In this document: positions 25,251-33,190 of the stretch, piece by piece
How the letters are laid out: each line of letters begins with the position of its first letter
How positions within the stretch are numbered: the stretch's first letter is position 1
Assembly (NCBI RefSeq): GCF_040372165.1
Contig: NZ_BAABWG010000002.1
Location: forward strand, 310,001-374,000
Direction of reading: 5' to 3'
DNA: 64,000 nt
DNA from: Hydrogenophaga sp040372165
Lineage (GTDB): Bacteria; Pseudomonadota; Gammaproteobacteria; Burkholderiales; Burkholderiaceae_C
The notes under the pieces: model-generated
What the model saw: the letters and a program-made list of their open reading frames with translations, nothing else
Told to the model about the DNA's origin: nothing
Databases searched by the model: none
Program-made: the position numbers and the translations under genes

Positions 25251-26389
25251 GTGCTGGGCAGGAGGATGCGGCTGTCAACCGTGGCCAGCTGCGTATGGCC
25301 GCAGAAGGCGGCAGTGAGGTCCAGTTCCTTGTGGATGATCTCCAGGCATTTGGACACCCCTTCTTCACCCATGGCACCCAGGGCATAGAGGAAAGCGCGA
25401 CCGATGTAGGTGCCGCGGGCACCCAGCGCCCATGCTTTGAGAACGTCCTGTCCACTGCGTATGCCGCCATCCATGTGGACCTCGATCTGGTCGCCAACCG
25501 CTTCCACGATGTCAGGCAGCGCACCAATGCTGCTCTGCGCGCCATCGAGCTGGCGACCGCCGTGGTTGCTCACGATGATTGCGTCGGCCCCTGACTGCAC
25601 AGCCAGCCGGGCGTCTTCCACATCCTGAATGCCCTTGAGGATGAGCTTTCCGCCCCAGCGCTCCTTGATCCAGGCCACATCGCCCCAGTTCAGGGCCGGG
25701 TCAAACTGCTTGGCCGTCCATTCGCTCAGGCTGCCCATGTCATCCACACCGCTGACGTGACCCACAATGTTGCCGAAGTCACGTCGCTTGGTACCCAACA
25801 TGTTCATGCACCAGCGCGGCTTGGTCGCCATGTTGATCATGTTCGCGACGGTGAGCTTGGGCGGGGCGGAGAGTCCGTTCTTCAGATCCTTGTGGCGTTG
25901 ACCCAGGATCTGCAGATCCAGCGTGAGCACCAGTGCCCCGCAGCGGGCAGCCTTGGCGCGGTCGATCAGGCGACCGATAAAGTCTTTGTCGCGCATGACG
26001 TACAGCTGGAACCAGAAGCCTTCACCAGCGTGTTCGGCCACATCTTCAATGGAGCAAATGCTCATGGTCGACAAGGTGAAGGGCACACCAAAGCGACGGG
26101 CTGCACGGGCCGCCAGAATCTCACCATCGGCATGCTGCATGCCGGTCAGGCCGGTCGGCGCCAGGGCCACAGGCATGGCCACCTTCTGGCCGACCATGGT
26201 GGTGGCCGTGCTCCGGTTTTCCATGTTGACGGCCACGCGCTGTCGCAGCTTGATGGACTGGAAGTCGCTCTCATTGGCGCGGTAGGTACTCTCGGTCCAG
26301 GAGCCCGAATCGGCATAGTCGTAGAACATGCGGGGCACCCGCTTCTGTGCCAGAACGCGAAGGTCTTCGATGTTGGTGATCACGGGCAT
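25208..26389 (-). CDS. lldD: FMN-dependent alpha-hydroxyacid dehydrogenase (L-lactate dehydrogenase type)
   Basis: A 393-residue flavoprotein of the LldD / glycolate oxidase family, oxidising L-lactate or a similar 2-hydroxyacid and passing electrons to quinone. The catalytic His and Arg are in IIVSNHGGRQLDGA (about residue 272), the FMN phosphate site in VHMDGGIRSGQDVLKA and ALGARGTYIGRAFLY. The N-terminal IEDLRVLAQKRVPRMFYDYAD is typical. The exact substrate is inferred from length and overall similarity. The 3' end overlaps the convergent paralog B gene. Confidence 0.9.
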   Translation of the reverse strand: MPVITNIEDLRVLAQKRVPRMFYDYADSGSWTESTYRANESDFQSIKLRQRVAVNMENRSTATTMVGQKVAMPVALAPTGLTGMQHADGEILAARAARRFGVPFTLSTMSICSIEDVAEHAGEGFWFQLYVMRDKDFIGRLIDRAKAARCGALVLTLDLQILGQRHKDLKNGLSAPPKLTVANMINMATKPRWCMNMLGTKRRDFGNIVGHVSGVDDMGSLSEWTAKQFDPALNWGDVAWIKERWGGKLILKGIQDVEDARLAVQSGADAIIVSNHGGRQLDGAQSSIGALPDIVEAVGDQIEVHMDGGIRSGQDVLKAWALGARGTYIGRAFLYALGAMGEEGVSKCLEIIHKELDLTAAFCGHTQLATVDSRILLPSTYPSSPKMEPSGSM

Positions 26390-26536
26390 GAAAGATGTCT
26401 CCAGAGGGCTTTGTGGCTTGTGTGGGCAGTGGTGGCGGGGTCAGCGGCATGATGTGCTGACTCCGGGCATGTTATCCCCGCAGCCCAAAAGCTGGTTGTG
26501 AAACCGGGCCTTTCGGCATTGAAAAATATTGACGCT

Positions 26537-28144
26537 TCAGGTGCCTGGCCAGTCCTGGGGGGTCATCACGTCCTGGCGCTCATCCGCATCGAGCCCCTCC
26601 ATCCAGCCCAGTTGCTGATCCAGTACCGCAACCGTCGCCTCGGAAGCATCGCCGCCCGCACTCGCGCGTTGTTCAATGCGGCGCCTGAGCTCCTCAACCG
26701 GCGCCTGTGGTGCCAGAACGCCGAAAGGAACAGACATTTCGTCGGCGAGAGCATGGAAGCTCGCCCGTTCGGCCTGTTTGAGGAACGCAGCGTCGACCAC
26801 CACGGCCCATCCGCTCAGGAGCAAAGCGCGGCTTCGGATCAGAAGCGAGTTGTACGTCGCTTGGTGGGCAGAGGGTGCATACAGCCCCGATTGCAGACCC
26901 GAGCCGCTAGGGGCCAGTGGACCAAGACCGTGCAGGCGCTTGCGTTCCACGTCTGAGCGAAGTCGAATGCAGCGTGGAGTGTTTTCTCCCGCCGACTGCA
27001 TCCACGCGAGGGCTTCAGTGGATTTGCCGCTGCCTGAGAGCCCATGGGTGATGACCAGCGCCTGTCGAACTGTAGAAGCCAACTGCTCTGCCAGCTCCAG
27101 GTACTGCATGGCGTGTGCAAGGGCCTGGTTGGCAGCTGCAACGGACGCCGCGTTGGCCCTGTGTTGTCGATATTCGATGGCGGCCACTTTCGCTCGCACC
27201 ATCGCTCGGTACACCGCAAAAAACGGCAGCAAGGTTGGGGCTTGTACATCGCCACTGGCATCGACCCATGCGCTCAGCCACACATGGGCCAGACCCACCT
27301 GATCGCGAGCCATCAGGTCCATCCACAGAAAGGCAACTTCGCTGGCCACATCGATCCACCGCAACTCGTCGTTGAATTCGATGGCATCAAAAGGAAGCAC
27401 GCGGTCGCCCATCAACACAAGATTGCCAAGGTGGAGATCGCCATGACCTTCCCTGACTCGTCCGGAGGCCAGTCTGTCCAACAGAAGGTCGTCGATCTGA
27501 GCGATCTGTTCTTCGGTCCATCTGCGCAGGTGGTTCAGCGACTGATGGGCAGCCACCTGGGCCGTTGGCAGGTCTTGCTCGAGCGAGGTGAAGTTGTCCA
27601 TGGCCCAGCGCATGATGGACTCGGGCCTGCCCCATCGATCGTCGGGCGGCGTACTGCCTGCGGTGGACTGAATGCGGACCAGGTCACGCGCCAGTTGGGT
27701 GAGATGGGTCGCCGACAATGCTCCGCGCTGACAGACAGCGTCCAGCTGCTGCTCGCCATCAAAGCGGCGCATCTTGACGGCGTACTCTGTCGCATCAGAT
27801 GGGCAGGTGTCGACGGCTCCCCAGCGAGGCGCTTCGGGCGTCCCCACAATTGGCAAGACACCAAGGTACATGTCTTGACCCGAGTCTTTTTCCACGGCCA
27901 AGCGTCGGTTGATCTCCACCTCGCGAAAGCAGTCAGCCCGGCGCTTCTCCAGCGTGGAGAAATCCATGAAGGGCAAATGCACCGGCTTCTTGATCTTGTA
28001 GGCGAATTCACCCGCTAGCAAAACCCAGGCGCCGTGGGTTTCCCTGAGGTGTATGCCGTCTGGCGTGGCATGACGGAAAGCGGCACTGCGTAGCAGTGAG
28101 CGAATCAGTGCAGGCTGTTGATCATTGGATGGGTGGCTGCTCAT
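26537..28144 (-). CDS. phosphotransferase / AAA-type ATPase fusion protein
   Basis: A 535-residue two-domain protein. The N-terminal half resembles aminoglycoside-phosphotransferase or kinase-fold proteins, with the catalytic loop VREGHGDLHLGNLVLM (about residues 232-247) and IEFNDELRWIDVASEVAFLWMDL. The C-terminal half is a P-loop kinase-like ATPase with Walker A VITHGLSGSGKSTEALAW (about residues 364-381). Such fusions are widespread in proteobacteria and poorly characterised; antibiotic resistance should not be assumed. The gene stands alone between lldD and amtB. Confidence 0.87.
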   Translation of the reverse strand: MSSHPSNDQQPALIRSLLRSAAFRHATPDGIHLRETHGAWVLLAGEFAYKIKKPVHLPFMDFSTLEKRRADCFREVEINRRLAVEKDSGQDMYLGVLPIVGTPEAPRWGAVDTCPSDATEYAVKMRRFDGEQQLDAVCQRGALSATHLTQLARDLVRIQSTAGSTPPDDRWGRPESIMRWAMDNFTSLEQDLPTAQVAAHQSLNHLRRWTEEQIAQIDDLLLDRLASGRVREGHGDLHLGNLVLMGDRVLPFDAIEFNDELRWIDVASEVAFLWMDLMARDQVGLAHVWLSAWVDASGDVQAPTLLPFFAVYRAMVRAKVAAIEYRQHRANAASVAAANQALAHAMQYLELAEQLASTVRQALVITHGLSGSGKSTEALAWMQSAGENTPRCIRLRSDVERKRLHGLGPLAPSGSGLQSGLYAPSAHQATYNSLLIRSRALLLSGWAVVVDAAFLKQAERASFHALADEMSVPFGVLAPQAPVEELRRRIEQRASAGGDASEATVAVLDQQLGWMEGLDADERQDVMTPQDWPGT

Positions 28145-28302
28145 GATCTGGCTTCATGGCGCTTGTGCAGCGGTATTGAAGGGAGTGGAGAAGCGATGAT
28201 GTCCATGGCTGACGGATAGTGTCAGTGAGCTTGGCTTCCCTGGCAGCGCAGCGCGGGATGGGACTGACCAGTTTGCCATTGTTATGCCCAGTGTTCAGGG
28301 GC

Positions 28303-28339
28303 AAAAAAAATGGAGCGCCCGGTGGACGCTCCATTTTTT
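28303..28339. terminator. bidirectional intrinsic terminator after amtB
   Basis: A perfect 7-bp GC-rich stem, TGGAGCG (28311-28317) with CGCTCCA (28327-28333), is flanked by eight A on the left and six T on the right. On the minus strand it follows the amtB stop by about 30 bases and has eight T, so it should end amtB transcription. It could also act on the plus strand. Confidence 0.88.
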
Positions 28340-28366
28340 GAATCTGCCATCGTGGACAGCGCTGGT

Positions 28367-29569
28367 TCACCAGCTGACTTCGCGGTCTGGCGTTGCGCTG
28401 ATCCTGTGAATGGTGAGGTCGGCGCCTTCGTATTCCTCTTCCTGGCTCAGGCGAATACCCATGACGGCTTTGAGTACGCCGTAGACAACAGCGCCGCCGA
28501 TGACTGCCCAGGTAACGCCCGCGACCGTGCCGATGAGCTGGGCGGCGAATGAAACGCCACCCATGCCGCCGAGCGACTGTTGTCCAAAGATGCCTGCGGC
28601 AATGCCGCCCCATGCGCCACATATCCCGTGCAGCGGCCAGACGCCCAGAACATCATCGATCTTCCAGCGGTTTTGCGTCAGGGTGAACATCACGACGAAC
28701 AGGCCACCTGCCATCGCGCCCACGGCCAGCGCGCCAACCGGGTGCATCAGGTCTGAGCCGGCACACACGGCCACCAGCCCGGCCAGAGGACCGTTGTGGA
28801 CGAAGCCCGGGTCATTTTTGCCGAGCACGAGGGCTGCCAGCGTGCCGCCGACCATGGCCATGAGTGAATTGACTGCCACCAGGCCTGAGATGTTCTCCAG
28901 TGTCTGCGCACTCATGACGTTGAACCCGAACCAGCCCACGCACAGTATCCAGGCGCCCAGCGCCAGGAACGGGATGTTGGATGGAGGGTGTGCCGAGACA
29001 GCGCCATCCTTGCGATACCGGTTGGAGCGGGCGCCAAGGAGAACGACGGCCGGCAGGGCGATCCATCCACCGACAGCGTGGACCACGACAGAACCGGCGA
29101 AATCGTGGAAGGCAGCTCCCGTGGTGGCTTCTATCCAGTCCTGGAAGCCGAAATGGGCGTTCCAGACGATACCTTCGAAAAACGGATAGACGAAACCGAC
29201 GATGAGTGCAGTGGCAATCAGTTGCGGCCAGAACTTGGCTCGCTCGGCAATGCCACCCGAAATGATGGCCGGGATGGCTGCAGCGAAGGTCAGCAGAAAG
29301 AAGAACTTGACCAGCTCGTAGCCGTTTTTCTGTGCCAGCGTTTCCGCGCCAACGAAGAAAGAGGTGCCGTAGGCCACGCCGTAGCCGACCAGGAAATAGA
29401 CAACGGTCGAGACAGAGAAGTCGACCAGGATCTTGATGAGTGCGTTGACCTGGTTTTTCTTGCGAACAGTGCCCACTTCCAGAAAAGCGAACCCGGCGTG
29501 CATGGCCAGAACCATGATGCCACCGAGCAAGATGAACAAGGTGTCTGCGCCCTGTTTTAGTGCGTCCAT
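28367..29569 (-). CDS. amtB: ammonium transporter
   Basis: A 400-residue Amt channel with about eleven helices. Typical blocks are MVLAMHAGFAFLEVGTVRKKN at the start, the pore His region DFAGSVVVHAVGG, GVWPLHGICGAWGGIAAGIFG with the second pore His, and the C-terminal tail SQEEEYEGADLTIH that contacts GlnK. The ATG at 29569 is chosen because MDALKQGADTLFILLGG is the conserved opening. It has its own sigma-54 promoter and is not accompanied by glnK, unlike the common glnK-amtB operon. Confidence 0.95.
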   Translation of the reverse strand: MDALKQGADTLFILLGGIMVLAMHAGFAFLEVGTVRKKNQVNALIKILVDFSVSTVVYFLVGYGVAYGTSFFVGAETLAQKNGYELVKFFFLLTFAAAIPAIISGGIAERAKFWPQLIATALIVGFVYPFFEGIVWNAHFGFQDWIEATTGAAFHDFAGSVVVHAVGGWIALPAVVLLGARSNRYRKDGAVSAHPPSNIPFLALGAWILCVGWFGFNVMSAQTLENISGLVAVNSLMAMVGGTLAALVLGKNDPGFVHNGPLAGLVAVCAGSDLMHPVGALAVGAMAGGLFVVMFTLTQNRWKIDDVLGVWPLHGICGAWGGIAAGIFGQQSLGGMGGVSFAAQLIGTVAGVTWAVIGGAVVYGVLKAVMGIRLSQEEEYEGADLTIHRISATPDREVSW

Positions 29570-29594
29570 GAGAGTTTCCGTGCGTGAATATCCG

Positions 29595-29637
29595 AATTGG
29601 TGCGAAAAAACCGCCTTTGGGGCGGATTGCACCAATT
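29595..29637 (-). promoter_or_regulatory. amtB leader: terminator-like hairpin inside a larger inverted repeat
   Basis: On the minus strand a 5-bp stem CCGCC/GGCGG with loop CCAAA (29625-29611) is followed by six T (29610-29605), the layout of an intrinsic terminator. It is enclosed by a perfect 9-bp inverted repeat AATTGGTGC (29595-29603) and GCACCAATT (29629-29637). The element lies between the sigma-54 promoter and the amtB start. It may be an attenuator or a regulator-binding site; the GCACCA/TGGTGC half-sites recall NtrC operators. Confidence 0.5.
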
Positions 29638-29640
29638 GAA

Positions 29641-29656
29641 AGCAATATTCAGGCCA
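29641..29656 (-). promoter_or_regulatory. sigma-54 promoter of amtB
   Basis: The minus strand reads TGGCCTGAATATTGCT. The GG and GC dinucleotides have the exact 10-base gap of the -24/-12 consensus (TGGCAC-N5-TTGC), and 12 of the conserved positions fit well. The expected start site is near 29631, about 60 bases before the ATG. This fits nitrogen (NtrC) control of an ammonium transporter. Confidence 0.7.
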
Positions 29657-29965
29657 GATGTTTCATGATGGTGCGATTCTGACGGTCGGTTGAGAGTTGC
29701 GAAGTCTGTTTTGGGGCATGGGATGCAGCCAAGGGATTGCTTGTCAGCCGCTGCAGCGTGTGGCACGCCAAGGGCGGCGTGCCGGGTTTCACCTGGTTAC
29801 GGTTTTGCGGGATATCCCTCGAGTCGGGCGCAAGCTGGTACAAGCCGCGGCCAAAAGGCCTCCGTAGCATCGATTCACTTCGTTGCCCTGTGGCGGATCG
29901 CCCTCGCAGCGCAATGCAAGTGGCCGTCAAGTTCACGCATCGATTCAATGCAAGGAGACCCAGTC
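29657..29965. other. intergenic region between amtB and the polyesterase gene
   Basis: About 310 bases without a convincing gene. It must hold the amtB upstream activator sites and the polyesterase promoter. A lone TGGTGC half-site lies at 29670-29675. An 8-bp stem GGCACGCC/GGCGTGCC (29762-29783, loop AAGGGC) is visible without a T tract. The open frame from 29690 that runs into the polyesterase shows no conserved features. Confidence 0.5.
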
Positions 29966-30847
29966 ATGAAACACATTCCATCACCATTTCGTCGGTGGCA
30001 CGCCTGCCTCGCCAAAGCCGCATTGGCCAGCTCGCTGGCACTGCTGGGTGTGGGTGCAGCCGCCGTCGAGAACGGCCCCGACCCCAGCTCGTCCTTCCTC
30101 AACGCCAGCTCAGGCCCGTACAGGGTGTCCACGGACAACGTTTCTTCTTTCAGTGCCCGCGGTTTTGGCGGGGGAACCATCTACTACCCGACGACCAGCG
30201 GGCAATACGGCGTGATCGCTGTGAGTCCTGGCTATACCGCTTCGCAGTCGAGCATTGCCTGGCTGGGTCGCCGCATGGCAACCCATGGTTTCGTTGTCAT
30301 CACCATTGACACCATCACCACACTCGACCAGCCGGCCAGTCGTGCGACCCAGTTGCTTGCCGCGCTCGACCATGTTGTCAATCGCTCCAGCTCGACGGTT
30401 CGCAGCCGGGTCGACAGCAGTCGCCAGGCAGTGGCAGGTCATTCGATGGGCGGTGGCGGCTCCCTGATCGCCGCCGAGGATAACCCCTGGCTCAAGGCGG
30501 CCTATCCCATGACGCCCTGGAGCATCTCGAAGAACTTCTCCCGCAACCGGGTGCCGACCATGATCATCGGCGCAGATGGTGACACCATTGCCAACGTGTA
30601 CACCCATGCTCGACCCTTCTACGACAGCCTGCCATCGAGCACGGCGAAGGCGTACGGTGAGCTCAATGGCGGATCGCACTTTTCACCCAACTTCACCAAT
30701 ACGCCCATCGGCCGCTACGCCGTCTCCTGGATGAAGCGCTTTGTGGATGGCGATACGCGCTACTCGCCGTACCTGTGCGGGGCGCCACACGACGCTTACG
30801 CCACCCGTTTCGTGTTTGATCGCTATCAGGAAAACTGCGATTACTGA
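29966..30847 (+). CDS. secreted PETase-like polyesterase / cutinase-type hydrolase
   Basis: A 293-residue exported alpha/beta hydrolase. The signal peptide is residues 1-33 (cleavage after GVGAAA likely). The body aligns by eye with the PET hydrolase of Ideonella sakaiensis: SPGYTASQSSIAWLG, HGFVVITIDT, WSISKNFS, NGGSH and WMKRFVDGDTRYS. The triad is Ser160 in GHSMGGGGS, Asp206 in GADGDTIA and His238. The Trp before the nucleophile in IsPETase is His here. The Cys pair equivalent to 203/239 is absent (Ala, Ser), leaving one C-terminal disulfide (Cys271-Cys291). This is the thermophilic-cutinase-like type. AAGGAG precedes the ATG by eight bases. Natural substrates may be cutin-like or aliphatic polyesters; PET activity is unproven. 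Confidence 0.9.
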   Translation: MKHIPSPFRRWHACLAKAALASSLALLGVGAAAVENGPDPSSSFLNASSGPYRVSTDNVSSFSARGFGGGTIYYPTTSGQYGVIAVSPGYTASQSSIAWLGRRMATHGFVVITIDTITTLDQPASRATQLLAALDHVVNRSSSTVRSRVDSSRQAVAGHSMGGGGSLIAAEDNPWLKAAYPMTPWSISKNFSRNRVPTMIIGADGDTIANVYTHARPFYDSLPSSTAKAYGELNGGSHFSPNFTNTPIGRYAVSWMKRFVDGDTRYSPYLCGAPHDAYATRFVFDRYQENCDY

Positions 30848-30957
30848 CATCGGCCCGGATCCGGGGCACGGCCTCGGATCATCGCCGGTGGCAGGTCTGA
30901 AACGCACGTTGCAGCAGGGTGAGCAGGGGAGTGGTCAACCATGGAATGGAGCCAATG

Positions 30958-31830
30958 ATGGGCAGTCGAATGCAAGTGATTCTTGGGCAAGCACCCACCG
31001 CGCGGCCAACGGGCGCGTCCATCGCCCGGGCTCGCCTGCGCCTCGGACATGGCGCGCCAACGCTCGCGCTGGCCGCCATGGTGTGCCTGGCGATTGGTGC
31101 GATCTACTGGTCGCACGGTGATACCCGGCCCGTGGCGGCGGTGCCTGCAGCTGAGCCGGCTCAGAAGGCGCCCCACCCCTGGTGGAACGATGCTGATCTG
31201 GGTGTCGGCCATGATGCAGGGCAGACCGTGGAAGAAGGTCCGCGCGCTGCACCCGCGGAGCAAGCGGGTCAGGCCGCGGCTCGTGTACCAGCGCTTCCTG
31301 ACGGGGGAGGCGAACGCCTGTTCCGGCTGGACGAGGATGGTCGCATCAAGACCGATGTGCGCATGCGCAATGGCATTGAGAGGATGGTGGCGTTGACCGA
31401 ACCGGCCGAGCTGCCGCAAAAGCTGGAGGAGGCGGTGCAGGGCTTGCCGGCGGAGCAAGCCGCCGCCGCACGTGAGCTAGTGGGGCGCTTTCAGGCCTAT
31501 CAGGATGCACAGCGCAGAACCTATGCGCCGGGTACCGAGCATTTGGTGCCGGAAGAGGCGCTGGCCGAGCTTGACGGGCTCAGGGCGATGCGTTCGTCCT
31601 ATTTCGGAGAAGCCACAGCGGCGCAAATGTTCGGCGAAGAGGAAAAGGTGTCGCGTCGCTTGCTCGAACTGATGCGGGATGATCCCGTCCCCGATGCGCC
31701 CCTGTGGGAAAAGGCTGTGCGTGCTCAGGCGCGATTTGACCAGGAGCAGGCGGGAGGACCAGAGGCCGCAACCGAGAGCGACGACGAAGCCAGCACAGCT
31801 CAAGCAACGCGCTCGCCCATGGGGCGTTGA
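30958..31830 (+). CDS. lipase-foldase-like (Lif/LipB) membrane protein, half length
   Basis: A 290-residue protein: one N-terminal helix (about residues 33-51, LALAAMVCLAIGAIYWSHG), a Pro/Ala-rich linker, then a helical periplasmic domain. That domain resembles the N-terminal half of lipase-specific chaperones: GGGERLFRLDEDGRIKTDVRMR (cf. the FxVDxxGxLxxxxxxR strand), a helix ending FQAYQDAQRR, and LRAMRSSYFGEATAAQMFGEE. The canonical FDYFLS motif is degenerate (IERMVALT) and the C-terminal mini-domain of full-length foldases is missing. It lies 110 bases after the polyesterase on the same strand, so a folding or secretion helper for that enzyme is inferred. ATG 30958 has GGAG six bases upstream. 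Confidence 0.68.
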   Translation: MGSRMQVILGQAPTARPTGASIARARLRLGHGAPTLALAAMVCLAIGAIYWSHGDTRPVAAVPAAEPAQKAPHPWWNDADLGVGHDAGQTVEEGPRAAPAEQAGQAAARVPALPDGGGERLFRLDEDGRIKTDVRMRNGIERMVALTEPAELPQKLEEAVQGLPAEQAAAARELVGRFQAYQDAQRRTYAPGTEHLVPEEALAELDGLRAMRSSYFGEATAAQMFGEEEKVSRRLLELMRDDPVPDAPLWEKAVRAQARFDQEQAGGPEAATESDDEASTAQATRSPMGR

Positions 31831-31845
31831 TACGCCCGAGGTGTT

Positions 31846-32160
31846 TCAGGGGCTCACGTTCTCCCTGACCCAGTTGGCGTAGTCTTCTGTGGCCTCCCGC
31901 GCCGTGACGGCATAGATGGCCGGCATTTCGTAGGGGTGTGCCCTGGCCAGCCAGCGGGCCAGGGCCTGATAGCGGCCAGCCGTGGTCTTGAACATGATGC
32001 GAACCTCGTGTTCGCGCTCAACCTGTCCCTTCCATCGGTAGACACTGCGGATGGGCTCGATCTGAATGCAAGCTGCCAGGCCTTGTTCGATGGCCTCACC
32101 GGCCAGGGATTCGGCCTGGGATTCGTCGGAGACAGTGGTGTAGACGGCAAGCAGTTGCAT
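31846..32160 (-). CDS. cutA: divalent cation tolerance protein
   Basis: A 104-residue CutA1 trimer-forming protein. Recognised by LAVYTTVSDESQAESLAGEAIEQ, LAACIQIEPIRSVYRWKG and HPYEMPAIYAV. CutA affects copper and other divalent metal tolerance in E. coli, with an unclear mechanism. The ATG at 32160 gives the usual short N-terminus. It is convergent with the foldase-like gene with a 15-base gap. Confidence 0.94.
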   Translation of the reverse strand: MQLLAVYTTVSDESQAESLAGEAIEQGLAACIQIEPIRSVYRWKGQVEREHEVRIMFKTTAGRYQALARWLARAHPYEMPAIYAVTAREATEDYANWVRENVSP

Positions 32161-32270
32161 GGCACTTTCCCTCTGTGGCAGGTCGCAGACGGCCACAGGA
32201 TGCCACAGCTGGCCGATTCAGCCAACGGCAGTTCGTTTCACCATGCAACCAGCGCTGGTCGGCGGGGCTG

Positions 32271-32693
32271 TCAGTGCTGTTTTCGGAACAGGTGCAGCGC
32301 TTGTGTCAGCCAGTCCGCGCTCTTGAGGACATTTCCATCGCATTTGACGGTGTAGGCGGTGCCCGAATAGCTGCTCTGGGTGGCCGCCAGCCGAATGAAA
32401 TCCTCTGCCGTGGCGACCATGCCTTTGCCGAGCACGTACTCGTACTTGCGTTCAATATGGGCGGCCGCCTCCGTTGACGGGTGCCAGCTTCCGTTGCGGT
32501 TGAACTGGCACGCTGAAGTCTTCACGAAGGTCAGCAGGTAGGCGATTTCAGTCCTGGCAGACGCATCTGGCTGCGCAGCCCACGCTGCCAGATGGCTCAC
32601 GCCAAGAACAACGGTAGCGATCGCCAGGGGAAGGCGCCGATCACCAGAATGCAAAGCGCTCTTTCGCCGCTCAGCTGCAGGACACGCTGCCAC
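32271..32693 (-). CDS. DUF5329 family exported protein
   Basis: A 140-residue protein with a signal-peptide-like segment (LPLAIATVVLGVSHLAAWAA) and a domain recognised as DUF5329 from TEIAYLLTFVKTSACQFNRNGSWH, AAAHIERKYEYVLGKGMVATAEDFI and VKCDGNVLKSADWL. Two Cys in the mature part could form a disulfide. Function unknown. The GTG at 32693 overlaps the upstream bacteriohemerythrin gene by 23 bases; an internal TTG just before the hydrophobic segment is a plausible alternative. Confidence 0.75.
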   Translation of the reverse strand: MAACPAAERRKSALHSGDRRLPLAIATVVLGVSHLAAWAAQPDASARTEIAYLLTFVKTSACQFNRNGSWHPSTEAAAHIERKYEYVLGKGMVATAEDFIRLAATQSSYSGTAYTVKCDGNVLKSADWLTQALHLFRKQH

Positions 32694-33159
32694 AGCCGCT
32701 CATGGTGGCAGGCTTGATCCTGGAAGGGTCAGCCAGTGTCTCGGTGCGGCTGTCAAAACCCACTTCCTTCATGTACAGAGCCAGGCCGGCATCCATGGTG
32801 GCCGCATGCTGGGGGAACCATTCAGCCAGTGCCTGTGCCAGGCGGGTGATGATCTCGGTGTCGCCTTGCTCGTAGTGTTCGATCACGGCGCGCATCGTCT
32901 CCAGAATGGTGGCGTGGTGTGAAGCGTGGCAGTTCTCGGCTTCGAAGCCCACGGCCAGCATCCAGCGCTCCTCTTGTGCGAAGTGCTCCACAGTGTGATC
33001 CAGAAAACGCATGTACAGCGGCATCTGCTGGTCTTCCGGAGTCGCGAGGATCTCGTTGAGCATGTCCACGAACTCCTCGTGGGTCTCGTCCATGCGTTGA
33101 TCGCCAGTGGCCAGCTGTGCGTTCCAGGTCAGGTCGGTGCTTGTGCTTGTGTCAGTCAT
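32671..33159 (-). CDS. bacteriohemerythrin
   Basis: A 162-residue O2-binding diiron protein. Ligands are visible in DETHEEFVDMLNEI, LDHTVEHFAQEERWM, CHASHHATILETM and AEWFPQHAATMDAGLALYM, in the hemerythrin order. It can store or sense oxygen, for instance for oxidases. The C-terminal tail after residue 135 carries CGSVSCS, two Cys not part of the iron site. It lies just downstream of the HDOD gene on the same strand (31-base gap). Confidence 0.93.
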   Translation of the reverse strand: MTDTSTSTDLTWNAQLATGDQRMDETHEEFVDMLNEILATPEDQQMPLYMRFLDHTVEHFAQEERWMLAVGFEAENCHASHHATILETMRAVIEHYEQGDTEIITRLAQALAEWFPQHAATMDAGLALYMKEVGFDSRTETLADPSRIKPATMSGCGSVSCS

Positions 33160-33190
33160 GTCGCGATAGGTCTTTCATGCCGCGCCGGTA

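Noticed and set aside
26537..28144. Aminoglycoside resistance gene
   Set aside because: The kinase-like fold is shared by many housekeeping proteins, and fusions with a P-loop ATPase are common and not linked to resistance.
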